This document shows positions 23,547-31,939 of a stretch of DNA of 34,503 nt, piece by piece. The position numbers and the translations under genes are program-made. The DNA is taken from assembly GCA_019313605.1 (NCBI GenBank), contig JAFDAW010000004.1, positions 1 to 34,503 of the forward strand, given 5' to 3'. The notes under the pieces were generated by a model. It made no database searches. It saw nothing but the letters and a program-made list of their open reading frames with translations, and was not told the DNA's origin. This DNA comes from Deltaproteobacteria bacterium. Lineage in GTDB: Bacteria; Myxococcota_A; UBA9160; SMWR01. Position 1 is the stretch's first letter, and each line of letters begins with the position of its first letter.

Positions 23547-24415
23547 GTGGGAATTTTCAGACGGAACAAAGAAGCGCGAGCGCCGAAAGATGGCGCACCG
23601 AAGGAAAGCTCGCGCCGCGACTTCCTCAAGACAGCTGCGACCGTCGGAGCGGGAGCCGCGGTTGGCGCGCCCGCCATCGCGAGCGCGATGGATTTCGACT
23701 TCGAAACCTTCATGCAAAAGAACTTCCGCGAGCTCTCGGATGAGGAGCTGCAAGGGGTCATCGAGCGACTCGAGCGCAAGTACTCGGATAAGTACGGCAA
23801 GGACGTCAGCATGTCGGCCATCGGTCCGATGGACGGCGTGCTCTACGGCTACGGGTTGGACATCTCACGCTGCATCGGTTGCCGGAAATGCGTGTCCGCG
23901 TGCGTGGTTATTACGAGCACAAGGAGGTTCCCGCAGAGGGGAAGTTCTACGTCCCGATCGCCTGCCAGCAATGCGAGGATGCGCCGTGTACTACGGTCTG
24001 CCCGACTGGCGCGACCTGGCAAGAATCCGACGGGATCATCGTGATCGACTACGACTGGTGCATTGGGTGTCGCTACTGCATGGCGGCGTGCCCCTACGGC
24101 GCGCGCCACTTCAACTGGGGCGAGCCCAATCTTCCGGCTGAAGACGTCAACCCGAACATGCACATCCTTGGCAACAAGCCGCGCACGCGAGGCGTGGTCG
24201 AGAAATGCACGTTCTGTATCCAACGGGTGCGCGAGGGCCGCATGCCGGCTTGCCACGAAGCCTGCCCGGTCGGCGCGCGCAAGTTCGGAAACCTGCTCGA
24301 TCCGGATAGCGAAATCCGATACCTGCTGGACCACAAGCGGACCTTCGTATTGAAAGCAGAGCTCGAGACCCACCCGAAGTTCTTCTATTTCTGGGGAACG
24401 GAGGGGCGGAGTTGA
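23547..24415 (+). pseudogene. Tat-exported four-cluster Fe-S subunit (PsrB/NrfC/DmsB type), frame broken
   Basis: The N-terminal part (from 23547) has a twin-arginine signal (SRRDFLKTAATVGAG) and the first cluster motif CIGCRKCVSAC. The reading then leaves frame near 23905-23915 and resumes in another frame as YYEHKEVPAEGKFYVP, with CQQCEDAPCTTVCP, CIGCRYCMAACPYGAR and CTFCIQRVREGRMPACHEACP to 24415. Compared with the family, the segment between CVSAC(V) and YYEHKEVP (normally some 35-40 residues starting EENN) is missing, so this looks like an internal deletion with a frameshift and not a single-base slip. Either the gene is broken or the assembly collapsed here. Intact, it would be the periplasmic FeS partner of the NrfD protein that follows. 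Confidence 0.8.
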
Positions 24416-24461
24416 GGCAGCAGCGAGAATCCGTTCGAACGGCGCGACTTCGAGGGGCATC

Positions 24462-25706
24462 GTGCTGATCCGCAACCTGAAGCTCTTCGCCCACTTCGTC
24501 AGAGGAAGCCTTCTCGCTGTCGCCAGCGGTAGCAGGGGTTACTACATCTGGCTGCTGGCATTGGGGATCCTGATCGCGCTCGGCGCGACCGCATATGGCA
24601 ATCAGCTCACCCACGGACTGATCACTTCACACATGCGCGACCAGGTTTCCTGGGGATTCTACATCGGAAATTTCGCGTTTCTGGTCGGGGTGGCGGCGGC
24701 AGCCGTCGTTCTGGTCGTTCCCGCCTACGTCTACAATTGGGGACCGATCCGCGACGTCGTCTTGATTGGCGAGTTGGCTTCAGTTGCGGCGATCGTCATG
24801 TGCATGCTCTTCGTCACGGTAGACCTCGGTCGGCCCGAGTTCGTCTGGCATCTGATGCCGATCGTCGGAACACCGAACTTCCCGCACTCGCTGCTGACCT
24901 GGGACATTCTCGTCCTGAATCTCTATTTCCTGCTCAACTGGTTCGTCGTCACCTACATCCTGTTCACGGCCTTCAAGGGCCGAAAATACAACCCGCGAAT
25001 CTTGTTGCCGATCATCTTCCTCTCGATTCCGTTCGCGATCGGAATCCACACCGTGACGGCGTTTCTCTTCACGGGCCTCAAGGGCCGCGCCTTCTGGCAC
25101 ACCGCTTTGCTGGCGCCTCGCTTCATCGCGGGTGCGTTCTGCTCGGGGCCCGCATTGATCTTCTTGATCTTCCGGGTGCTGCGAAAGTTCGGCCGAATGC
25201 AGATTTCGGACACGGCGCTCTTCAAGATCGGCGAATTGCTCGCCTACGCGATGGCGATCAATCTGTTCTTCGTCGGGACGGAAGTCTTCACCGAATTCTA
25301 CGCCCAGACTGCCCACACCGTTCACGCCCGCTACCAGTGGTTCGGACTCCACGGAATGTCGAGCATCGCCATCTACACCTGGGCCGCGCTCTGCTTCAAT
25401 GTGCTGGCCTTGATCATCTTCATGGTGCCGAAATTCAGGCTCAACATGAACATCCTCACTTTGGGTTGCGTATTCTCGTTTTCCGGGATCTACATCGAAA
25501 AGGGAATGGGACTACTGCTGCCGGGATTCACACCGGACTCACTGGGGGAAATCTACGAGTACACACCGAGCCTGAACGAGGTGACGGTCGGCATCGGCAT
25601 CTGGGCCGTCGGAGCGTTGCTCTTCACATGGATGGCGCGAGTCGCGATCGCCATCACGGCCGGTGACCTGCGCCACGCGACTGTGAGTCGGCAAATCGGG
25701 CCCTAG
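24462..25706 (+). CDS. NrfD/PsrC-family quinol-interacting membrane subunit
   Basis: A 414-residue protein with about ten membrane helices of the NrfD/PsrC/HybB type. Landmarks include SWGFYIGNFAFLVGVAAAAVVLVVPAYVY-like second helix, DLGRPEFVWHLMPI, and GAFCSGPALI. NrfD proteins oxidise or reduce menaquinol or ubiquinol and pass electrons to a partner FeS protein. The GTG start has GAGGGG upstream. With the two tetraheme cytochromes and the FeS subunit it forms a predicted quinol:cytochrome c oxidoreductase. It is convergent with the small cytochrome c gene, with seven bases between. Confidence 0.92.
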   Translation: MLIRNLKLFAHFVRGSLLAVASGSRGYYIWLLALGILIALGATAYGNQLTHGLITSHMRDQVSWGFYIGNFAFLVGVAAAAVVLVVPAYVYNWGPIRDVVLIGELASVAAIVMCMLFVTVDLGRPEFVWHLMPIVGTPNFPHSLLTWDILVLNLYFLLNWFVVTYILFTAFKGRKYNPRILLPIIFLSIPFAIGIHTVTAFLFTGLKGRAFWHTALLAPRFIAGAFCSGPALIFLIFRVLRKFGRMQISDTALFKIGELLAYAMAINLFFVGTEVFTEFYAQTAHTVHARYQWFGLHGMSSIAIYTWAALCFNVLALIIFMVPKFRLNMNILTLGCVFSFSGIYIEKGMGLLLPGFTPDSLGEIYEYTPSLNEVTVGIGIWAVGALLFTWMARVAIAITAGDLRHATVSRQIGP

Positions 25707-25713
25707 CAGGATG

Positions 25714-26163
25714 CTAGGGGTCGCTCGGTTTCGCGAAGCGGCGAACGAAGGCGACCATGTGCCAGATCTTGTCATCCGTCCAGGCGTAATCGGACTCTGG
25801 ACCAAACGCGGGCATCGCGCAGCGCTCCCCGCCGCCCATCAAGATCTGGTAGAAGAGTTCTCCATCGGTTCGGCTCGCCATGTATTTGGCATCCGTCAAG
25901 TTTGCGGGCCTGACGAGTTCGCCGGACGCGGCCGCCTCGGCGCCGCTACCCGTCCCATCGATCCCGTGGCAACGGGAGCACTTTCCCTTGAATTGCCGCT
26001 GGTAGTAGCGGATCTCGCTCTCTTCTAGCGTCACCGGATTCTTCGCGGCCTTCACGTCGTCGGGTACGTCATCTCGAGCGGATACGGTGGTGCACGCGAT
26101 TCCGGCGAACCAGGTTGTCAGGGCGAACGCTGCGAAGCACTGAACGGCGCTGCTCTTCGACAT
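25714..26163 (-). CDS. Monoheme cytochrome c (NirC/NirM-like electron carrier)
   Basis: A 149-residue secreted cytochrome with a signal segment (ending near SARDD; the Cys24 in AGIAC could be a weak lipobox), CSRCH (Cys62, Cys65, His66) and an axial Met117 in CAMPAFG. It is a class I cytochrome c. Next to nirN, and transcribed before it on neither shared promoter nor overlap but 27 bases downstream of it, it is positioned like the small cytochromes of nir clusters (nirC, nirM). It may donate electrons to NirS or accept them from NirN. GGAGG is eight bases upstream of the ATG. Confidence 0.85.
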   Translation of the reverse strand: MSKSSAVQCFAAFALTTWFAGIACTTVSARDDVPDDVKAAKNPVTLEESEIRYYQRQFKGKCSRCHGIDGTGSGAEAAASGELVRPANLTDAKYMASRTDGELFYQILMGGGERCAMPAFGPESDYAWTDDKIWHMVAFVRRFAKPSDP

Positions 26164-26190
26164 AGCGAGTCCTCCGCAATTCTCAGGCGC

Positions 26191-27636
26191 TCAGTAGGGC
26201 GCTCGGGTCTTGTTGGCGGCGTTGTACTTTCCGACGGGCATCGCGTAGGGAATTCTCTGGACCTCCGCGAGCGTCGTGGAATCGTACACCACGACGGCTC
26301 CGTCCTCGTGCCAGATGCTCACGAGGGCCTTGGCGCCGTCGGCGGTAAATTCGACGTGCATCGACTTCTTGCCCGCCTCCGGGATCAGCGTGCGATCGAC
26401 GAGCTCGAGCGTGCGCTTGTCGACCAACTGGATCGCCTCGGTGTTGGAATCGATCCAGAGGTAGGGAGTCCCCGGATGGGTGCGCGTAAAATAGCCGGAG
26501 CCGACTAGCGGAAGCTGCGCGACCACTTTGAACTCATCCATGTCGATGATCGAGAGCCGCGGCACACCCATGTGATTAAACGCCGCGTGAAGTACGCCAT
26601 TGCGGCGGAAGAAGCTCGCGGAAAACAGGTGGGGCAGGCCCTCGGCGCCCAGCGTGGCGAGAATCTCGTCTCGCTCGAAGTCGTAGAGGATCAGCCGGCT
26701 GCCCTTGCGCGAACTCGCGACGAGTCGGGTCGTTCCCGGGATGAAGATGAAATCCTCGAACGGCTCGGAAAGCTCGACGAGCTGGAGTTTCAATTCGGGG
26801 TAGCTGATGAAATAGAGCTGCGGCATATCGCGGAGCGTGACCATGAAGCGTTGGCTGCGGGGAACCTGGTAGACGGCGCTCGGCTGACCGGGAAGCGGGA
26901 AGATCGCGAGCGGTCGCAGGCGGCTGTCGAGAACGACGAGGCCCTGAGGCAGTTGGTTTGCTGCGGCGACGTATTTTCCATCAACCGAAACGGCAATATT
27001 TCGGGTGTTGACGCCGACCTTTACGCGTGTGCGAAGCGCGCCGCGGTCGAGATCGTAGTCGACGAGTGTCCCGTCGCGGGTGGCAACCAGCGCCTGATGC
27101 AGCGCTCGATCGAATTTGATGCCGCCGTGGATGCGACCGACCTCGAAGCGGTCGAGTTCTCGCAGACTGCTGCCATCGAGGACCGAGACGCTTCCCGAAC
27201 CGCGCTCGACGACGAGGATCAACTCCTCGCGTTTCACCGCGGCGGAAATCGCGCTGCCTTTGGGCTCCTCTTCGACGCGGCTCGCCTCGATATCCGCGAG
27301 CGACCAGCGGACTTCCTCTTCGGGTTGGCGGAACAACGCGACCAGCTCGCGCGCCTCGGCATTACTGATCTGATCGGAAAACGCGGGCATCTGGGTGGCG
27401 GGCAGGCCTTCGAGGATCGCAGTGACGAGCGCATCGTCCGGCTTGCGCGCGAGGGTCGTCTGGATGAGGGGAGGTCCGTAGCCGCCGTAGCGCCTCGCGC
27501 CGTGGCAGCGTGCGCATTTCAGCGCGTAGGTCACGGCGGCTTCGAATTCGGCCGCAGCCGGCTCCTCGGCGGCCTGCACCCACGCCGGCACCAGCGCAAA
27601 TGCGAGAATTCCGGCGATCCATCGGTTCAGCTGCAC
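26191..27636 (-). CDS. nirN: Heme d1 dehydrogenase NirN (cytochrome c-d1 propeller protein)
   Basis: A 481-residue periplasmic protein: signal peptide (cleavage near WVQA-AEE), cytochrome c domain with CARCH (Cys41, Cys44, His45), then a d1-type propeller ending MPVGKYNAANKT. NirN catalyses the last step of heme d1 synthesis, oxidation of dihydro-d1 to d1, and hands the cofactor to NirS. It differs from NirS in the IHGGIKFDRALHQALVATRDG segment and in lacking the ASHH and LHDGG motifs. The GTG start at 27636 is chosen because AAGGAG lies eight bases upstream and a signal peptide follows directly. It is divergent from nirJ. Confidence 0.88.
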   Translation of the reverse strand: MQLNRWIAGILAFALVPAWVQAAEEPAAAEFEAAVTYALKCARCHGARRYGGYGPPLIQTTLARKPDDALVTAILEGLPATQMPAFSDQISNAEARELVALFRQPEEEVRWSLADIEASRVEEEPKGSAISAAVKREELILVVERGSGSVSVLDGSSLRELDRFEVGRIHGGIKFDRALHQALVATRDGTLVDYDLDRGALRTRVKVGVNTRNIAVSVDGKYVAAANQLPQGLVVLDSRLRPLAIFPLPGQPSAVYQVPRSQRFMVTLRDMPQLYFISYPELKLQLVELSEPFEDFIFIPGTTRLVASSRKGSRLILYDFERDEILATLGAEGLPHLFSASFFRRNGVLHAAFNHMGVPRLSIIDMDEFKVVAQLPLVGSGYFTRTHPGTPYLWIDSNTEAIQLVDKRTLELVDRTLIPEAGKKSMHVEFTADGAKALVSIWHEDGAVVVYDSTTLAEVQRIPYAMPVGKYNAANKTRAPY

Positions 27637-27772
27637 GCTCGGCTCCTTGGTTTCTGCCACCGCACTCTCTGGTATCAGACCCGCGGGGTCAATAGGCGGG
27701 GTGGTGAGGATTGGCCCCAAGACTGTGTAAGCTCCGACGCGAAATGGTCCAGCTGAATTCAGGGAATCCCAG

Positions 27773-28966
27773 ATGCTTCCGGTAACCGATCTCATCGAAG
27801 TCGCACTCGGCCGCTCCGAGATCGGCGACCTGAGCGCTCGCGCGCCGCGGCGCTTCGAAGCGGTCACCCGAGACACCCCGGTCGTGATCTGGAACATCTG
27901 TATGCACTGCAACATGCATTGCCCACACTGCTACGCGGCGGCGGTCCCCGAGCCGTCCCCAACCGACCTGACCCACGAGGAAGGCATCGATCTGCTCGAT
28001 CAGCTCGCAGATGCGGGCGTCCGGGTGGTGATCTTCAGCGGCGGCGAACCCCTGTTGCGCGCCGACGTTTTCGAACTGATCGCGCACGCGAAGCAGCGCG
28101 GCATCAGCCCGCAGCTCTCGACCAACGGCGTCTTGATCGACGAAGATGTCGCCAAACAACTGGCCGACACCGGAATCGCCTACGTGGGTATCAGCATCGA
28201 TGGCGTCGAGAGTTTCAACGACGCCTACCGCGGCCTGAGCGGCGGCTTCGATGCAGCACTCCACGGGCTGCGCAACGCCAAGGCCGCGGGAATGAAGACG
28301 GGGCTTCGCATGACGCTCTCGAAGCGCAACTTCGATCAGCTCGAATCGATGATCGATGTGGCGCGGGATGCACACGTCAACCGCTTTTACGTTTCGCATC
28401 TCGTCTACTCGGGGCGCGGATACAAGGTGGCGCACGAAGACCTGAACCGAGAACAGCAACGCGCCACCTTGGACTGGCTCTTCGAGAAAGCCGAGGCGCT
28501 GCTCGATCTCGATCCCGAGTTCAAGATCGTCACGGGATCGAACGACTCGGACGGCGTCTACCTGCTGCACTGGATCCGCGAGCGCCACGGCGAGGCGGCG
28601 GGCGCGAAGGTTCGCGAACTGCTGCTGCAGCGGGGCGGAAACTCCGCGGGTGAGCGCATCCTCAACGTCGATTCGCGCGGGCGCGTGCACCCAGATCAAT
28701 TTTGGCGCGCCGCGGTGCTGGGCGACATCCGGATCGAAAGCTTCGCAACCATCCTCGCACACCCCTTGCGCGATCAATTGGGCCGGCGACTCGAATATCT
28801 CACGGGCCGTTGTGGAACCTGTTCGGAACGAGAACTCTGTCGCGGCTCTCACCGCGAACGCGCGCTCGCATTTCATCGCGACCCCTGGGCGTCGGATCCC
28901 GCGTGCGTGATGGAAGATGCCGAGATTGCCGCGCCGAAACCGACTGGCCTGGAGGTCGCCGTATGA
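27773..28966 (+). CDS. nirJ: Heme d1 biosynthesis radical SAM protein NirJ
   Basis: A 397-residue cytoplasmic radical SAM enzyme. The [4Fe-4S]-SAM motif is Cys46-x3-Cys50-x2-Cys53 (CNMHCPHC). FSGGEPLLR and LSTNGVLI follow, as in other radical SAM folds. The C-terminal cysteine cluster GRCGTCSERELC (Cys347, Cys350, Cys356) plus a later Cys matches the auxiliary cluster region of NirJ and related heme-modifying enzymes (AhbC/AhbD). NirJ removes two propionate chains from didecarboxysiroheme on the way to d1. The stop overlaps the start of nirF (ATGA), so the two are coupled. Confidence 0.93.
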   Translation: MLPVTDLIEVALGRSEIGDLSARAPRRFEAVTRDTPVVIWNICMHCNMHCPHCYAAAVPEPSPTDLTHEEGIDLLDQLADAGVRVVIFSGGEPLLRADVFELIAHAKQRGISPQLSTNGVLIDEDVAKQLADTGIAYVGISIDGVESFNDAYRGLSGGFDAALHGLRNAKAAGMKTGLRMTLSKRNFDQLESMIDVARDAHVNRFYVSHLVYSGRGYKVAHEDLNREQQRATLDWLFEKAEALLDLDPEFKIVTGSNDSDGVYLLHWIRERHGEAAGAKVRELLLQRGGNSAGERILNVDSRGRVHPDQFWRAAVLGDIRIESFATILAHPLRDQLGRRLEYLTGRCGTCSERELCRGSHRERALAFHRDPWASDPACVMEDAEIAAPKPTGLEVAV

Positions 28967-30151
28967 TGAAGTCGTTGCGCAGAGCTGCGCTGGTGCTGCT
29001 CGTCGTCGTCGTCACCGCACTCGCTGCGTCTGCCGAGCCCGGCGGCATCGGTTCTCGCGTGTTCGTCGTGGAACGCGCGTCCGAGAGCCTCGCGGTCTAC
29101 GACTATGTCGCGCGCAAGCTGCTGCCGAACCGGATCACAGGACTCGGAAACCTGCGCCACGCGACGATGATCTTCTCGCCGGATCTGCGTTACGGCTATC
29201 TCGCCACCCGCAATGGTCAGGTCAGCCGGATCGCTCGAGCGCACCGGCGTCGTCTTCACATCCGAAAACTCGATCGACAACGCGATCAGCCAGGACGGCC
29301 GCGTCATCGCAACCGCAGAATACGTTCCCGGGGGCCTCACGCTGCTCGACGCCGAGAGCATGGAGATTTTGAAGAAGCACCCCGCGAGTTTCGAAATCGA
29401 CGGCGAGCGGGTCGCGTCGCGCGTGACGGGCGTGGTGGATGCACCGGGCAATCGATTCGTCTGCGTGTTGATCGAGGCTGGGGAAATCTGGCTGGTCGAC
29501 GCCTCCAAGCCCGACTTCCCGATCGAACACCGGATCAAGACGCGCCAGAGCAACCCCTACGACGCGATGATCACGCCGGATGGGCGCTACTACGTGGTTG
29601 GACACATGAAGAGCGACCGCGTTTCGGTCCTCGACCTCACCCAACCAGAGGCGGGAATTCGCGAAGTATCGCTGCGCGATCCGAATCGTGATTACGACAA
29701 GGCGATGCCCGTCAAGTTGCCGCACCTGGCCTCGTGGGCGGTGGCTGGAAAATGGATCTTCGTCCCGCTCGTTGGCGAAGACCGGCTTGCGGTGCTCGAT
29801 CGCACGAGCTGGGAATTCACGCGATCGATCCCGCTGCGCGGCCACCCCGTCTACGCGGTGCGCTCACCGACCGAACGCGAAGTCTGGGTGAGTTTTTCGG
29901 GAGAAGAAGATGACGCCTACGTGCAGGTGATCGACGTCGAGAGTCTCGCGGTCGTCGACACCCTACGCCTCGGCCGACGCATCTACCACATGGACTTCAC
30001 CCCGCGCGGGTCACACGTGCTCGTGAGCGCCAATGCGGACAACAAGCTCTTTCTCGTCAACGCTTCGACTCGTGAGATCGAAGATACGGTGGAGGTTGCT
30101 TCACCCTCCGGAATCTTCGGCGTCTGGCGGGCGTTTCGCATCGGCCTTTGA
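28963..30151 (+). pseudogene. nirF: Heme d1 biosynthesis protein NirF, with a frameshift
   Basis: NirF is a d1-binding propeller protein acting late in d1 synthesis. Residues from 28963 give a signal peptide and then VFVVERASESLAVYDY, LRHATMIFSPDLRYGYLATRNGQVSRI. The frame then shifts near 29230-29240 and continues as TGVVFTSENSIDNAISQDGRVIATAEYVPGG to the natural end at 30151. A two-base loss fits: ATCG-CTCGAGCGC instead of an expected Ile-Asp-Leu-Glu-Arg coding stretch. Everything else of the protein is intact, including GHMKSDRVSVLDL and the C-terminal propeller blade. It is either a recent lesion or a sequencing error. Confidence 0.87.
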
Positions 30152-30189
30152 ACAGCGCTTTCGCGCGAATTGGATGAGGTGATCGCAGG

Positions 30190-31194
30190 ATGTCGCTGTC
30201 AACAGAAGATCGCAATGCGCTGATCCGCGTGATCCAATCCGGAGTTCCATTCCAAGCGCGCCCGTTCCAATCGATTGCCGAAGACCTCGGCTCGACCGAG
30301 ACTGCGGTCATCGAAGCGTTGTGCGAGCTGCAACGCGAGAAGATCCTGCGCGAAATCTCTGCCGTGCTCGAAGGCAGCCTGCTCGGCCATCAAAGTGCGC
30401 TTGCAACCGGCACGATCCCCGAGAAGCGAATCGAGGCTGTCGCAGAAATCATCAGCGCGCATCCGACCGTGAGCCACAACTATCTGCGCGATCACGAATA
30501 CAACCTCTGGTTTACGATCGCCGTGCCACCGGAAATGCCTCTCGATCGAACGCTGGAACTACTCGCCAAGGAAGCGGGTGTGGATGGATTCCACGCACTT
30601 TCCAGGACGCACGTCTTCAAGATCGGCGTGAACTTCGACCCCGATAGCCTGAAGAATCGAACCGAGGTGACGAAAACTTCGACCGCACAGAAGGTCGAGG
30701 TCGGGCCCCGGGACGCACTGTTCTTCCGCGCGCTGCAGATTCCGCTTCCGCTGGTCGAACGCCCCTTCGAAGAACTCGCGCGCGGCGTCGATGCGAGCGA
30801 AGACGAACTGATCGAATTCGCAACGCGCCACCTCGGCGGCGCAATTCGCCGCTACGTGGGAACGCTGCGTCACCGCAAACTCGGCGTGAAGGAAAATGGG
30901 ATGGTGGTCTGGCGGGTGCCGGACGACGAAGTCCAAGCCGCGGGCGAGCAACTCGCGCAGGCGCCGGAAGTCAGTCACTGCTACGCGCGAAATCCCGTGC
31001 GCAATTTTCCCTACACGCTCTACAGCATGGTCCACGGGCCGAGCCGCGAGAGTTGCCACAAAATCGCGCGCAGGCTTTCGCGGCAGACGGGGCTCGGGGA
31101 CTACGCGGTGCTGTTCAGCGAGCGCGAGTTCAAGAAACAGCGACTCCGGTACTTCTTGCCGGAGCTAGACCGCTGGTGGAGCGAGCGCGCCTGA
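30190..31194 (+). CDS. Fused siroheme decarboxylase (NirDL / AhbA-AhbB type)
   Basis: A 334-residue cytoplasmic protein made of two AsnC/Lrp-like domains in tandem (about residues 1-155 and 175-334). Each carries the siroheme decarboxylase signature: VSHNYLRDHEYNLWFTI with His96 and Tyr98 in the first, VSHCYARNPVRNFPYTLY with His263 and Tyr265 in the second. These proteins decarboxylate two acetate groups of siroheme and are not DNA-binding regulators, despite the winged-helix homology. In many denitrifiers the parts are separate (nirD, nirL, nirG, nirH); here one chain supplies both halves. It follows nirF by 38 bases. Confidence 0.92.
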   Translation: MSLSTEDRNALIRVIQSGVPFQARPFQSIAEDLGSTETAVIEALCELQREKILREISAVLEGSLLGHQSALATGTIPEKRIEAVAEIISAHPTVSHNYLRDHEYNLWFTIAVPPEMPLDRTLELLAKEAGVDGFHALSRTHVFKIGVNFDPDSLKNRTEVTKTSTAQKVEVGPRDALFFRALQIPLPLVERPFEELARGVDASEDELIEFATRHLGGAIRRYVGTLRHRKLGVKENGMVVWRVPDDEVQAAGEQLAQAPEVSHCYARNPVRNFPYTLYSMVHGPSRESCHKIARRLSRQTGLGDYAVLFSEREFKKQRLRYFLPELDRWWSERA

Positions 31195-31485
31195 GGCGCA
31201 CCCGGGAGAATTTCGCTGCCCGGCCTGAGAAGCCGTGAACGGTTTCGTGCGGCGCCGCAAGCGAATCCGAAGGATTCGCCAGCCAGCCGTATCAGGGACT
31301 CTTTCGAACGAACTCAGATAAAAAGCTCAACAATTTCAATATCTTAAAAATAGTCAAGATAAATGGATCCAAATATCGCTTAATGATAGACTAGGGGCTC
31401 TCGCCTCGGGATCGAGCGCTACCGCCGAGCCCCGGACCGCGAGATGGACGGCACCGCAGCCTCCAACGACGCCGCGAGGAGAACG
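31195..31485. promoter_or_regulatory. Intergenic region before the second Rrf2 gene
   Basis: Nearly 300 bases without a gene. The first part has a small perfect stem-loop at 31261-31279 (eight-base arms, GAA loop) without a T-run, possibly the end of the heme d1 transcript. Bases 31310-31390 are AT-rich and contain a short palindrome at 31358-31377; this should hold the promoter of the Rrf2/NTF2/Sco/nirK genes. I see no well-spaced -35/-10 pair. Confidence 0.45.
31358..31377. promoter_or_regulatory. Imperfect palindrome, possible third regulator site
   Basis: GATAAATGGA and TCCAAATATC are complementary at eight of ten positions, centred on GGATCC. The outer GATAAA and central GATC recall the operator-like sites at 11682-11711 and 20320-20349, but the two-base spacer is absent, so relatedness is weak. 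It lies 109 bases upstream of the Rrf2 start. Confidence 0.35.
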
Positions 31486-31929
31486 ATGCTCCTGTCTCAA
31501 ACGGCCGAGTACGCTCTGCGCGCAATGGCCTGGTTGGCCACCGTGCCGGAGGGCCAGCCCGTGCGCGCGGTGGATCTTTCGGGCTCGACCGGGATTCCGA
31601 CCCACTACCTCTCGAAAGTCTTGCGCCGCCTGGTTCTCGCCGATCTGCTGGAATCCCAGAAGGGGCAGGGAGGCGGCTTCTCGCTCTCGCGCCCGCCTAG
31701 CGAAATCGCGTTCATCGACATCCTCTCGGCGATCGACGCCTACCCGACCGAGGGCCGCTGCGCGTTCGGTTGGGGGCAGTGCGACGCCTCGGATCCGTGT
31801 CCGCTCCACAACTCGTGGAGCCATCTCAACGATCGGATTCACGACTGGGCGTCCGGCACCAGCCTGGAAGAAATTGCGAACTTCAAACCCGCAGGCCCGC
31901 GTTCCACCGAGAATTTGAACAAGACCTGA
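31486..31929 (+). CDS. Rrf2-family Fe-S transcriptional regulator (second copy)
   Basis: A 147-residue paralogue of the regulator at 11002-11445, identical over long stretches (LSQTAEYALRAM, YLSKVLRRLVLADLL, KGQGGGFSLSRPP, EGRCAFGWGQCD). Cys92, Cys99, Cys105 and His108 are at the same places, implying the same [Fe-S] sensing loop. The ATG at 31486 is preferred over one at 31444 because GAGGAG lies seven bases upstream and the product then aligns end to end with the first copy. It is followed by three co-directional genes ending in nirK, which it probably controls. A role in NO or redox sensing is inferred from the family (NsrR, IscR, RsrR). Confidence 0.92.
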   Translation: MLLSQTAEYALRAMAWLATVPEGQPVRAVDLSGSTGIPTHYLSKVLRRLVLADLLESQKGQGGGFSLSRPPSEIAFIDILSAIDAYPTEGRCAFGWGQCDASDPCPLHNSWSHLNDRIHDWASGTSLEEIANFKPAGPRSTENLNKT

Positions 31930-31939
31930 GGGAGTGCGC

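Noticed and set aside
26191..27636. A second nirS copy
   Set aside because: It lacks the ASHH and LHDGG regions of NirS and has the IHGGIKF segment and MPVGKYN ending typical of NirN.
30190..31194. AsnC/Lrp transcriptional regulator
   Set aside because: The tandem SHNY/SHCY motifs and position after nirJ-nirF identify a siroheme decarboxylase.
31195..31485. FNR/Dnr/NnrR boxes (TTGAT-N4-ATCAA type)
   Set aside because: I looked for these upstream of nirS, nirJ, nirK and the two Rrf2 genes and found no convincing match.
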